Counted from the first letter of the stretch, positions 53,166 to 64,000 are shown. The stretch is DNA of 64,000 nucleotides from Prionace glauca (GCA_037974335.1 CM075760.1:40278603-40342602); one strand, 5' to 3'. Notes: a model not told the origin generated them from the sequence alone. Made by a program: numbers and translations.

Positions 53166-53977
53166 TGTTGCACCGATAAACAGAAAGAATAATTCACCCT
53201 CCACTGAGAGAGACGCAGGTGCCTTCCTGAAATATCAGAACAAAACACAACCTCAACAAGAGATAAGGAACATTTGAGGAATTGCATTGGTTAATTTCAA
53301 CTCGCAGTTGGACTATCGCTGACCTTCTTAAATGTATTTGATCTCTTTGGTTTAGTAATTGTCATTTGAGCCAGTTCCGGTGTCTGTCTAATATTCAGCA
53401 ACTCAATCCCCATCAGGTTTTGAAGCCTTTTTCCGGGGGCCTGTGGTCTGGGTTTATTTGATCCGACAAGAGTTTTGCAGCTTCAGAGAAAGTGTATAAT
53501 CAATGAAGACATTTCACAAGGAAGCGACTGTGATCTTTAAAACAAACATTGAGAATAGAATTCCCCGAATGACCAGTGAACTACAGAATGTTTCCTTAAT
53601 GCTGGAATGTTTTTATTACTATGAGCAAGCCAGAATTTGCAGCTGCCAATTTACAGAGCAGGGTTTCACTTCCACAATCCCATCTGGAAAAGGGCAACCG
53701 TTCCCCTATCAAGGTGGTAAAAGCAGTCCAGCTCGAGGTGTTTCCTTAAATATCAGCCAACTCACCACTGAGAGATCTCACAGACTCAAAGAGGCACGAT
53801 GACTGAAGTGGCCGGATACTGGAAACACTTGGGTGAAGGCTGATCCCAGGTTAATGAGGATTCTTGCCTGGCTGACTGTTACATTGTGGCTGCATCTGCC
53901 CACGATTCTGTGCAGCAGACACGGTTTCAACCGATAGTTCAAGGCAGGTTTTGTACATCAGTCAGACTGATTTCCAT

Positions 53978-54291
53978 GACGATGAGACTGAAAGCGCAGT
54001 GATACACGGCAGCGTCAGTCAGCTGCAGACCAGAGATAGTCAAACTGGTGAATTTACTCGACGTCTGAAGGTCTCCAGGGAAACGGCTTTCAACAAGATT
54101 TGTTATATCTTCTACAAATATCTAATTTTTCCTCAATACAAATAGACGCTGTTTCTCTGAGTGTTGCCGGTATCAGGATAAAATGTAGTTGATCATTGTA
54201 ATATAATAGGTACAGGTTAAACTCAATGTTTCTTCTTCAGTCTTTCATCCTGAGGATAGCGACAGAGTGACAGAATCTCCATGACTCAGAT
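53978..54291 (-). pseudogene. V11: TCR variable pseudogene (unit B copy of V4)
   Basis: V exon 54291-53985. It shares with V4 the FR1 TGA (between SSG and KTEEETLSLTC) and the degraded CATCGTC heptamer. It has further stops of its own (TGA in place of the Trp41 codon; another near FVLRKN). Unlike V4 it keeps Cys104 (VYHCAF). Confidence 0.8.
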
Positions 54292-54944
54292 CTGAAAAAC
54301 CTGCTCAAACAGAAATAAATCAGACCGTCTGAATACTTAAAAATTAATTTTAAATCACGTTTGTAAAATTAAAGTAAATATGAAATGTGTTTGGTTCACA
54401 ATTACTTGTTATGAATATTCTCCAAACAGTCCAAATGTTGAGCATTTCCTTTGCCTGTTCTGTAAAACAGGAATTGGATATTTGAAAACATCCGTTTCAA
54501 ACTTCACCCTGTATATTTTGCATCGGGATGCTCTCACTGCATTTCCCTGTGTCCGCGGTGGTGCTGTGGGGTTAGTAGCTGGTGAGCCGGCAGCCAGTGA
54601 ATGGATTCACCCCGAGCTGGGTTCAGTCAATGTTCTGACAGGGAGAATGGTTTCCTAGTTAGACACGTGGGACGAGATTTGTAACCGGAAACATGGGGTT
54701 ACCGATGGGGTTTATTTATTCCGGTTTCAATTCTCCATCTCTGATTCCAGTAGAATCGACATCCGTGAGCGGATAAAGCTCGAGTCTCAGCTTCTTTCAT
54801 CAGCTGGACAGAGAGACGCCACAGTTACAACTGGAGCGGGTTTTTGGCTCCTTGTTATTTCGTGTGAATATTATATACATATCCTAATTCTAAACTGAAG
54901 TCCTTGGACAATTGCTTGAGCAGGAATTTCATATGATCTGAAAA

Positions 54945-55277
54945 ATGCTCCGAATTTACAGATTCTCTTGGCTGCTTTTCACTCTGATCTTCACGGGAGT
55001 GACTGGTGCAGATGAGGTGATGCAGCTCCCTCGGTGGGAGGTTGTCAGCGAAGAGGAAACCATATCCATCAACTGCACAACCACCTCTGCGTTTACCAGC
55101 TTGTCTTGGTACAGACAGTCCCCGAATCAGCCACCCCAGCATCTGGTGATGGCCAAAAGAGAAACCGATCAAAGCGAGAGGATCATTGCCTCAATCGGGG
55201 GAGGCTCCAAATTCAGTGCCCTGACTGTGAGAGACGCCAGAGTTACAGACACCGCCACCTATCTCTGTGCCGTGAGC
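54945..55277 (+). CDS. V12: TCR variable segment with intronless leader (unit B copy of V5)
   Basis: Single 111-codon exon, MLRIYRFSWLLFTLIFTGVT through CAVS, then the RSS. All landmarks of V5 are kept: no intron, C23, W41, C104. By my count it differs from V5 at 14 bases, of which 12 change amino acids (11 codons). Changes cluster in the signal peptide, CDR1 (AFNRLH versus AFTSLS) and the CDR2/HV4 stretch. Both copies being intact argues for function. Confidence 0.88.
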
Positions 55278-55316
55278 CACAGTGTAACAAACACAGGGGG
55301 GTCCCATACAAAAACC
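55278..55316 (+). promoter_or_regulatory. V12 23-bp recombination signal
   Basis: CACAGTG (55278-55284), 23-bp spacer, ACAAAAACC (55308-55316). Confidence 0.93.
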
Positions 55317-55789
55317 TCCATCGATTGTGAGATCCACTCTGTGTGTCTGCAATGTCGCCTCAGTGACTGATGGGAGTATTTTAAAATAGTTAGAAAAGGA
55401 AACGACGCAACTGAAAATAAAATATAGAATCTAATTATTACAACACCGTCAGAAATGAAGAGAGTTGAAAACAGAAATGGTGAAGAGGAAAGAGGGAGCA
55501 TGTAAACTAGACTGAGTGATTGGAAAATAGGACAGAGGAAATTTCAGTTATTGTCGGAGGAGTGGACAGAAAATGAGGAAGTTGTTGAAATAGAGATCGA
55601 GATTGAAAAGTACCGAGTGTAATAGACAGAGTAAAAATCAAGTGATATCATAAATAAAGAGGGGGTGGCTCCGTGATATTATCGCGAAACTATTAATCCA
55701 GAAACTCAGTTCGCGTTGGGGAGAGCCGGAATTCAGAATTTACTGATGACCATGAAACCATTGTCTGAAAACTCATCTGATTCACTCAT

Positions 55790-55960
55790 GTCCTTTCGGG
55801 AAGGAAATCTGCCGCCCTTACCTGGTCTGGCCTACATGTGATTCCAGAGCCACAGCAATGTGGTTGACTCTCAACTGCTCTCGAAGGGCAAATAAGGATG
55901 GGCGATAAATGCTGGCCAGCCAGCGACGGCTAAGTCCCACTGGTAACTAATGTTTAGTAT
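55790..55960 (+). repeat. interspersed repeat ('acctggtctggcctacatgtg' family)
   Basis: Unit B copy of 42515-42685. Confidence 0.75.
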
Positions 55961-57657
55961 TTACGAGATATTTAAACGGCTGAATTTTCTGAAACATATC
56001 TCCTAAAACTCGGGCACTGGAAATGACCCATTGATAAATTTGTACTTTGCTCGTTATCCCAACATTGAAAGTTTCAGAACTTCCGTCAGGGGCGCACTGG
56101 TTACTAACTCTTCGCTGCTCTGAATTGAAAATATGAAGAAATAACAGCAGCATTGTCAGTTGTCTTTGCTGCTGGCGCTCTGACCCATATTGACTGCCTT
56201 CTGTTAATGGGCATGTAATTCTCTCGTCCGGGGTTTGTTGGACCTGCAGCGCAGTGGGAGGGGCAATTTCTGCCCCAAAAGTGGGTGTTTCCGTCTGCAG
56301 AGTTACAGACACAGCATGCGTCATATGATACAGACTCTCTCTCAACCTGTTCATTCTATTGCTTAATATTGGGTATCTCCTTCTCAGGAGAACTCCCACC
56401 CCATCCACCCACCACCGTCCAACCCACCCTATCGCTATAAAATAAATCAAATAATGCAACAATTTATAGACTGAATATGATAAATGCGGGAAACCAAATG
56501 TCCCCATCTGGCGGGATTGTTCAGACAGGTGAATGAATACAATTCTGTAACTAACAGACATACAACTCAGTTCATGAAAATGCTGCCTCTGTTTAACCCA
56601 TAGCAAAACAAAAACTAGAGGAAATGAGCCAGAAAATAAGAAGTAATTATTATTTTACTGAATCAAAGGAGAGAAAGGACTCGGGTCAGAAGGAGAAGAA
56701 GCTGCCAATGACATTAAACATATCAATAATCAAATATTTACTCACAACACAGATTTCAGAAAGCAAGGCTACAAGTCTAACGCTGAACACACCATTCTCG
56801 CGAGCACAGTTCGCAACACTTGGATCAGTTTATTGATTCTTCGTTCGTTTCGTGTTAACCTCAGAGACAGTGTGTGAGAGAGATTGGGAAAGATAGAGTT
56901 GGGTTGAGAATGTGCAGTGCTGAGCGGGAGACTCTTTCCTCTTTCAGTGTTAACCTGACAGACAGTGTGTGAGACACTGGAAAACGTGGAGTTGGGATAA
57001 GGAAGCACAGTGTTGAGGGGAGTGCCACTTGATCAACTGGGGCATTTTCACCCCCACACCGGACAAGAGCAGAACCTCTGTTCAGAAGTGGTTGGCAGAC
57101 ATCTACCCGATCAATTCAAGTTTGGAAAAGGTTAAGAAGAAACAGAATTAATCCGGCTGGTCTCGCAGGGGGTGAATGGATGGCAGCATTTCAGGCTAAC
57201 TCTATGAAAGTGGAGGGAGCGATTAGAAGACTTGTGTTTTGAGCAGACGATGTTAGAAATTGCGATGATCCATGCCAATCTGTAATGGACACATAATGTA
57301 GAAGTAATTTACTAAGATATTTAATATTTGGGCAGTAAACGGAATGAGAAATATATATATAATTAATATTGAAAGCAATCTGTTGATTAGGAATAAGTGG
57401 ATACCCTTCAGCAGAGACAGTACGCGAGCAATGGGCCGAATGGCGTCTGTTTGTTCTTTAAGACTCTATAATTCTCAGACGATGAACTGCTCTGTTCATT
57501 TAGAAGGATAACAGAGCACAGCCGTTGTGAAACAATGTACTCTGCTGCTGCACATAGGGTGCAGAGAGGGCCGGGGGGTCTTTGACGGTTCAAGTGGACA
57601 ATGGTTTGAGAAACAGCCAATCTCTCAGTGACACCGTGAGCAGCGTCAGAGACCGAC

Positions 57658-57689
57658 ATCCCATAATAGTCCAATCGGTGACAATGTGG
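57658..57689 (+). promoter_or_regulatory. conserved V promoter block (V13)
   Basis: Same CCAAT/GGTGACA block as 44383-44414. Confidence 0.45.
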
Positions 57690-57830
57690 ACCCTCAGTCT
57701 CACATTGAAGGGGGGAATGGAAAACTCTCGCCTCTCCTTTCCCTTCCCACATTTCAGAGTCCAGGCCCCGGCTGCAAGTCCCAGTCTGAAAATCAGACCC
57801 GGATTGATCTTCTTGTGCACCTTTATTATC

Positions 57831-58342
57831 ATGAAGCAACCCCCTCCCACTGCCCCCCTCCCAACCAAATACCTATTTCCTCTTGGAGCCCTGACCCTGC
57901 TGCTATTGTGTGAGTTGATTTTTCTAATCAGATCTGTTGTTTTTAACAATTTCTTCACACCATGTAGTTTGTGAGTGATCTTTCTTTGTTCATAGCCGGT
58001 CAGTGTCATAGAACATAGAACATTACAGCGCAGTACAGGCCCTTCGGCCCTCGATGTTGTGCCGACCAGTGGAACCAATCTAATGACCCTCTAACCTAAA
58101 CTATTCCAAAGTTATCCATATGCCTATCCACTGACCATTTGAACGCCCTTAAAGTTGGCGAGTCCACAACTGCTGCAGGCAGGGCATTCCACACCCTTAC
58201 TACCCTCTGAGTAAAGAACTACCCTCGGAGTAAAGAGCGTCAGAGCTCCCAACATGAGCAGGCTGGTTCGACCGGGTTGAACCTAGCAGTCAGCGCTCCG
58301 TTTTTACAAACGACACCATATCCTGGTACAGACAGAACTCCC
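57831..58342 (+). pseudogene. V13: TCR variable pseudogene split by CR1 (unit B copy of V6)
   Basis: Leader exon 57831-57909 with GTGAGT donor. The V exon begins at 57996, is interrupted after 11 bp by the antisense CR1 end (58007-58240), resumes with 'gtcagagctcccaacatgag' and includes 'tggtacagacagaactcc' (WYRQ codons intact here; V6 has TAG at the Trp). It is lost after ~58342. Confidence 0.78.
58007..58240 (-). mobile_element. CR1 3' fragment inserted in V13 exon
   Basis: Same insertion as 44732-44965, at the same position in the V exon. Confidence 0.75.
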
Positions 58343-58457
58343 ATTCGCCTGATAAAGGGACAGCGCTCCGAAAGCTAGTGGTTTGTGCTATCAAATAAAT
58401 CTATTGGACTTTAATTTGGTGTTATGAGACTTCAAACACTGACAGGGACTACTTTGT

Positions 58458-59025
58458 CTACATATAGGGGGATATAGCAGGCCTTACTAAACATCGTAGG
58501 TTTGGGATTCCGTTTTTGCCTCAGGGATGTAAAGTCTTCGCCTGTTTAATAATGAAGTTTTGTCTCCACAGGCATTTAAGTCCACCTTGTTGACAAGCAA
58601 GGGGCATGCATGCGGCAGGTTGTGGTGGGCTGCACTTGGATGTTGCTTCGGGAGTTGCTTATTGCTTCATGTCGGTGGTGTGCTTAAACTGGACCATCTC
58701 AAGGGCAACATGACAGCTCAGAGACTATTTCTGTTGCTGTGTGGACACATGGATTTGGGCCTGTGTCCGTGGGAGTTTGTGTGTTCTCCCCATGGTTGCG
58801 TGGGTTTCCTCCGGGTGCTCCGGTTTCCTCCCACATCCCAAAAATGTGCTTTTAGGCTGATTGATTGGGTAACAAATTGTCCCTATATTGGACCTCCCTG
58901 ATCCTCGCACATTAGGCGTAGACTAAAATCATGAATAGGTCACTGAGACAATGGGACGGCGGCGCGGGCTCGTTGGGCCGAAGGGCCTGTTTCCCGTGCT
59001 GTGTTGTTCTTTGTTCTTTATTTTC
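58458..59025 (+). mobile_element. LINE 3' UTR only (unit B copy)
   Basis: Matches 45181-45745. Its small open frame (58560-58901) is UTR sequence. Confidence 0.85.
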
Positions 59026-59448
59026 TATCGGTATTGCTATATCAAACAATATCGATATAAAATGTTCTGGTTGCAAGTAACATGATGGACTTAAAACACA
59101 TTTTATTATTTATCACAATGAAACTTGCAGATTAATCAGTAGTTGAGTGGGGAGGCAAGATATATTTCCCTGTCTGAAAGAGGATTTCATAAACCACAAA
59201 GTTACAAAGTGAGGGAACATGAAATGGAAATATCGCAACCCATTCATTATTCCATCCCCTGTTATGAAGTAGATGTTTCAGCTAAACATTCATCCTCTGC
59301 CGCGCCATAGCTGATGTCCCAAACATGATTGAAAACAAACCATTATGTTGCTGTAAGGATGAATGCTGTCATTCTCCATGAGGAAACAGAGCCATCAAGA
59401 CTCAGGGGACCGGTCGTTGCCTGAAATGACGCCTGAAGAGGAATGTAA

Positions 59449-59789
59449 TGGGCGGCACGGTAGCACAGTGGTTAGCACTGCTGCTCCACAGCTCCAGGGT
59501 CCTGGGTTCGATTCCCGGCTCGGGTCACTGCCTGTGTGGAGTTTGCACATTCTCCTCGTGTCTGCGTGGGTTTTCTTCGGGTGCTCTGGTTTCCTCCCAC
59601 AGTCCAAAGATGTGCGGGTTCGGTTCATTGGCTATGCTAAAATTGCCCCTTAGTATCCTGGGATGTTTAGGTCAGAGGGATTAGCAGGTAAAATGTGTAG
59701 GGATATGGGGATAGGGTCTGGGTGGGGTTGTGTTCGGTGCAGACTCGATGGGCCGAAGGGCCTGTTTCTGCACTGTAGGGTTCTATGGT
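59449..59789 (+). mobile_element. tRNA-derived SINE (unit B)
   Basis: Same insertion as 46174-46511, with intact A and B boxes. Confidence 0.88.
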
Positions 59790-60049
59790 AATCTTTTGTA
59801 CTGGGATGACCAAATTCACTTTTATGCTATTGCCCCTCCGCCAAGAGGCCGAATTGGAAATGAAGGAACTGTGAGTTTATTGCTTGAATTGGAGATCAAA
59901 GGAGCTTGAAACCAATTGGATGTTATCTGATGATGTTTTCAGTGGTGAACCAATCAACGTGGGCCCGGATATGACTCAACCTCTTCCCAGCTCTTGACTA
60001 AAACACTTCAACCCATTCTGGTCAAATCCGCTTCCAGCTCTCTGCAAAC

Positions 60050-60962
60050 ATGTCTCCGGTTACTTTGTATGTATTCATCATAGCGACTGTTCTTTTAACC
60101 GGTAGGTTCACAAGTTGCTCAATTCCGTGTTGTACATCACTACCACATAATAAATTCTGTCAGGCGGTTCGCTCAATGCAAGTGGGAGTGGGTGGGTGAT
60201 CAGGGAATGGATTGATCACAACATCGAAAAATTATCAGGATCTCGCTGGTCTCAACGCTGAGCATTGTTGGGATTAGGCACAATTCCCCCTTGGAATGAG
60301 AATGAGTTGGGCTCAGATTGAAGCTCCTCTGATACCAGTGGATGAGTTTGGCAAACGCCACATTTCAAACAGACAGACCGTGAGCTGTTTCCAGTTATAG
60401 GGACTGAAGGCGAGGAACTCATCTCTTTAGAAAGAACAGAATGTTTATGGTGGAAGTTTTATTTAAACGTTGCAAACACCTCTTTCCATCGGCTGAACTG
60501 TGAAATATACATGTTGTTGTGCTGTGTGATTTCTTTCTGAGATTATTGTTCAAGAATACGGCAGATTCTGGGGTGAGGGATGGGGTTGGGGGGTTCGGGG
60601 TGGGGTTGGGGGCAGGGTGAAATCGCATTGTTTAGTTTAATATTTCTTTGCGTTCTTACAGGACATTGTGGAGGAGATTCTGTTTCACAGACACCGGCTG
60701 CAGTCACCGTCACTGAAGGAGATGTTGTTCAGTTACTCTGTAATTACACAGCTACAAGTGATAGCAATCCTGATTTATTCTGGTACCGACAGCATTTCAA
60801 CGGGTCCATGGAGTTTCTGCTGAGGAGAGACAGGTACAACACAGAGGCATCCACAGGGGACCGTTATTCAGCGAAGCTCAATGATACAACCCGCACCGTC
60901 CCGCTGCAAGTGTCTGAAACAGAGCTGACAGACTCCGGGGTGTATTACTGCGCACTGAGCCC
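60050..60962 (+). CDS. V14: TCR variable segment (unit B copy of V7)
   Basis: Leader exon 60050-60101 (identical protein to V7), GTAGGT donor. V exon 60662-60962: GHCGGDSVSQTPAAVTVTEG, C23 in LLCNYT, LFWYRQHFNG, RYSAKLNDTTRT, DSGVYYCALSP. Open and intact. Relative to V7 it has 13 changed residues (CDR1 TVTSGSIAY versus TATSDSNPD; others in CDR2/HV4) and one silent difference, by my count. Confidence 0.92.
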
Positions 60963-61001
60963 CACAGAGACACAGAGCTGGGCTGAACCTGTACAAAAAC
61001 T
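60963..61001 (+). promoter_or_regulatory. V14 23-bp recombination signal
   Basis: CACAGAG (60963-60969), 23-bp spacer, ACAAAAACT (60993-61001). Confidence 0.9.
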
Positions 61002-62986
61002 CTCAGAGCCTCACGCAACGTAACGCAGCGTGAGGCAAACATTGGATCAGAGTGAGTCTGAAATGGAACCTGAAATCGTAGCGATTTCTCATTTTTTACT
61101 GAGAATATTTTTATGAATAACAAATATATTGCAAAATTAAAACACTGGGACACTTAAAAGAATGAGCTTGAGAATATTTTTGTAAATTTTAATGTCCCGA
61201 AGTGTTTTATGTAATAAACACAACAGCTATTTTTGGACTCACAATGATATTATTTCATTCAGTAATATTGTAGTGCTCTGGCTGTGTCAGTCATTGTGAT
61301 TGGTGAACACATACCGAACAAGATGTTTCTCTTGCTGTTTTTGGAAACAGTGACCATGTGGCACCTCCACCTGAGAGGGAAGACGGTACCCCAGATTTAA
61401 CAGGTCATCGAGAGGCTGAGAGCTCTGACGGTGCAGCATTTCTAAACACTGCGCTGTCTCCTCGGTAAGTTCCCGGAGTGTTGTTCCGGATAGACTGCCG
61501 GTTTCTCCTGGAGGGGAAAGAATTTCTGAAGGGACTGGAGACCGAATCCGTGAAGTCCCAGTGCGTGGTGACCATTCATTAACCTATTCTGGAAAAAAAA
61601 CAAACTGAAATATCGAAAATGAATTTAAAGATAAACATTATCGGTTCCCGTGGAAACAGAAAGACAATGAACGCAACCTGTACAAACAAGTATCCCTCGA
61701 AAAAAGAGATCGAACTTTTACTGATGTAGTGCCTTTCACAGACTCCAGAGGTCAAATGGGACTTGCGAACCTAAGGAATTTCATTTTCAGTGTAGTTGTG
61801 GTGATGTTACAAACTTCATCACCGCAGGAGGCAGTGGGAATGTTTAATTCTCAATCAGAAATTCTCGTCACTCTGACCCTGGAGTAAAGGGAATGGGGAA
61901 TTTAAGTATGTGCCGGTTACATTGAACTTGTCACAAATTTGAACCAAATAATGGACACCTTTCCCTCGCTCTCTTTTCACCCATTCTCTCTCTTTCTCTT
62001 TCTGCGACATTGAGAAGCCATATTGAGGATCCATACTGTCCTAAGCGTCTTACTCAGATTACCCAGTGACATTAGAATACAATGCTCTATAGAGTTCACT
62101 CTCTAAATCTCCTGTCCGCCCCCCACCTCCCCCCCCCCCTTCATTCCTCCGGGCACCATGCCCTGACGTGGCGCTAGGTGATCACAGATTTCCATTAGAT
62201 TGCTCCATGATTCTGCCTGACAAATTACTGCAGTGGCTTTCATTACCTCCTGCAGTATATGTGAGCAGGAAACTCTCCTGTTCTCACCACCTGTCATTAA
62301 GCATACTGGAAGAATTCAGACCCTGATGTTCAACATTTGGTGGCGAGGTGAAGAACACACCTCAGTAGCCAAAAGACTGCAAAGCGGTTTGAACCCAAAA
62401 CTTCTTGTACAGAAGACCTTCAGTGCCAGGTCTTCTGTAATTCACTTACAAACTCTTGCTCTAAATACACTGCGGTTTGTGGTGTGATGACGCACAGATA
62501 TTTCCTGTAATTCCAACTGTCGCCTGTTACAGGGGGAACTGACAGTCCTACAAGGTTTAACGAAAGCGGGCGTCATCAGTGAAGCAATGATCCTCTATGT
62601 TGATCCTCTATGTTGTCATGTAACAATATCATGTAATATTGTTACATGATATCGCTGGGTTCATATTGCAGCAGTTTATTATGGGTTTTATTACATCAAT
62701 GTTACTACTTCTATATCTGATACCTTTGTTATTGTTTTTAGTTTTCTCCATTTGTTGCTTGATATTGATACAAGATCATTTGTTTCAGTTTTCTGATGAG
62801 TCAAGGAGTAATTTGTATATTTCAGTGTGGGTTTTTCTGCAAGTTCTATTGTTAGAAGCAATAAACTATATTCTTTTAATTCCATCATATAACTCACAGG
62901 AAGAACATTTTCTATCGATATGGCTTGAAACATACTCTCTTCTAAAGGCCATGGGATGTTTGGCTCCACAGTCCCCATGTCGAGTG

Positions 62987-63024
62987 AGTTATTGTACAGG
63001 CTTTGCATCTGTCGTTTCACTGTG
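62987..63024 (-). promoter_or_regulatory. V15 recombination signal with 22-bp spacer
   Basis: Reverse strand: CACAGTG (63024-63018), 22-bp spacer, ACAATAACT (62995-62987). One spacer base shorter than in V8. Confidence 0.7.
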
Positions 63025-63282
63025 TCTCACTGCACTGTATCCACCGCAGCATCACACAGTGAGACTGGTGGACTCTTTCTCACTGTCCACAGGTACATTA
63101 AACCTCAGCTGTTTCATCTCTGAATATGGAAACGAGATCCTCTGGAGATTGATCAGTGAATTGTCGGTACTAAAATACAAACTCATTCCCAGTAACAGTA
63201 ATATTGTGATGAAGAGAGACGGTCTGTCCTTGATTTACCCGATATATCGATATCTGAAATGTCTTCGAGTGACAAGATACAG
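63025..63282 (-). pseudogene. V15: TCR variable pseudogene (unit B copy of V8)
   Basis: VSCHSKTFQISIYRVNQGQT, VSLHHNITVTGNEFVF, then TAG at the Trp41 codon, then YRQFTDQSPEDLVSIF and a broken FR3. C23 is His as in V8. The long plus-strand open frame across 62639-63337 is its antisense shadow. Confidence 0.75.
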
Positions 63283-63733
63283 CTGTGAAAACAAGAACAA
63301 AATTAATATAAAGATACAAACAGGCATTATTACATAAAGTTCTTACGCATACTGGCAAAAGAAAGTTAAGTCTATCCACCTATCTGTCTGCATCTGACTC
63401 TGAACATCTCTACCTCTTATCAATCTGTCTATTCACCTATCTTTTTCTAGAATATTTATTTAGATAATTGACAGACAGATTTTTCTGCCTGTCTCTTTAA
63501 TTTGCTTTTGGAACAACGAAACAGTTTTTTAAAAAAAAAACTTAATATGCTTCGATAATCTGCATCTTTAATGACAACTTTAGGATGTTAGAACGCTATC
63601 TAGATAGAACATTAAATGTGGGAAAGTAACATTCAAGAACATCAACGGCATTTCTGATTTGCAGAAAACTTAAAAGTGCAGCGGAGACACAGCGGTGAAC
63701 AGGATATTGTACAGGGGGATCCGCTCTTTGTCT

Positions 63734-64000
63734 CACTGTGTCTGCTTCGCACAGAGATACATTCCGGAGAACAGAACCGTCGTCTCATCTATAGAAATGG
63801 TGTTGGAATTCTTTATTCGGTCAAAGGACAGTGTGTAACTTCCTTTGGTGGAATTCCCCTGGTAAATGGAGGCGATAAATGTCGGAGGTTCTCTCAGTGT
63901 TTGTCTGTACCAGGCTACTGTATCGCCTGTAGCATCAGAGAGCCGACACTTGAGTTCAACCCGCTCCCCTTCCCGAGACACGACCTGCTCAGGATGGGAG
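63734..64000 (-). CDS. V16: TCR variable segment, partial (unit B copy of V9), with RSS
   Basis: The RSS heptamer CACAGTG is at 63740-63734 with the nonamer ACAATATCC beyond a 23-bp spacer. The V exon runs from 63741 to beyond the window end: SREGERVELKCRLSDATGD, VAWYRQTLREPP, SFDRIKNSNTISID, SGMYLCAKQT. Open as far as seen. By my count it differs from V9 at 8 bases here, 6 changing residues. The leader and the first ~17 bp of the exon lie outside the window. Confidence 0.88.

Larger units (their letters stand above)
53130..64000. repeat. tandem duplication, unit B (cut by window end)
   Basis: Second copy of the unit at 39940-51150, same orientation, with the same order of V segments and transposons. 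Differences are scattered single bases and small indels; non-coding flanks differ by a few percent by eye. Confidence 0.9.

Noticed and set aside
55947-56606. 219-codon minus-strand frame (also 42813-43334) as a gene
   Set aside because: Its length differs between the duplicated units, it has no domain resemblance, and it overlaps a dispersed repeat and a CTCF-like motif.
62639-63337. Long plus-strand open frame (232 codons), at first read as an Ig-like membrane protein
   Set aside because: It is antisense to V15, whose minus-strand exon, acceptor and RSS account for the sequence. The unit A counterpart is frameshifted.
1-64000. LTR retroelements, Polintons or other virus-like elements
   Set aside because: No gag, protease, integrase, envelope or capsid motif and no paired LTRs were noticed. 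All RT-like sequence has CR1 LINE features.
1-64000. CRISPR arrays, operons, bacterial promoters
   Set aside because: Introns, SINEs, LINEs and V(D)J signals mark vertebrate nuclear DNA. Repeats present are minisatellites, microsatellites and transposons.

Overview
The window looks like nuclear DNA of a cartilaginous fish, most likely a shark. The evidence is the density of CR1-type LINEs ending in short TTCTATG/TTCTTATG-like repeats, tRNA-headed SINEs of the HE1 kind, GPR139-like receptors with one phase-1 intron, and T-cell-receptor (TCR) V segments with split leaders. I could not run any search, so the species is not fixed.

The main content is part of a TCR variable-segment array. I find 16 V segments or remnants (V1-V16) on both strands. 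Most end in a recombination signal (RSS) of CACAGTG-like heptamer, ~23-bp spacer and ACAAAAACT-like nonamer, the arrangement used by TRAV/TRDV (and TRB, TRG, IGHV). WYRQ motifs and CAL/CAF/CAV/CAK ends favour TRA/TRD. Eight look usable or nearly so (V1, V2, V5, V7, V9, V12, V14 and V16, which is cut by the window edge); V1 has a doubtful leader splice donor. Eight are pseudogenes (V3, V4, V6, V8, V10, V11, V13, V15). No D, J or C segment was found.

Layout: 1-12.9 kb is nested CR1 and SINE debris with exon 1 of a minus-strand GPR139-like receptor whose N-terminus carries five 14-residue repeats (10.14-10.55 kb). V1 lies at 12.9-13.5 kb. A nearly intact CR1 (15.33-19.38 kb) sits inside an older antisense CR1. 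A two-exon GPR139-like gene spans 20.68-25.90 kb with a CR1 copy in its intron. V2 and V3 lie on the minus strand at 28.2-31.2 kb. A second two-exon GPR139-like gene spans 35.54-38.31 kb. From about 39.94 kb a unit of about 13.3 kb is repeated in tandem; the second copy runs from about 53.13 kb past the window end. Each unit holds a minus-strand pseudogene (V4/V11), a plus-strand V with no leader intron (V5/V12), a transposon-split pseudogene (V6/V13), a plus-strand V (V7/V14), a minus-strand pseudogene (V8/V15) and a minus-strand V (V9/V16). V10 lies just before the second unit.

Working view: the V segments should join distant D/J segments by deletion or inversion according to strand. The duplicated V coding exons differ mostly at amino-acid-changing sites, as if selected for diversity. 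Receptor genes lie among the V segments, recalling the olfactory-receptor genes near mammalian TRA/TRD. No LTR retroelement or other virus-like element was recognised.
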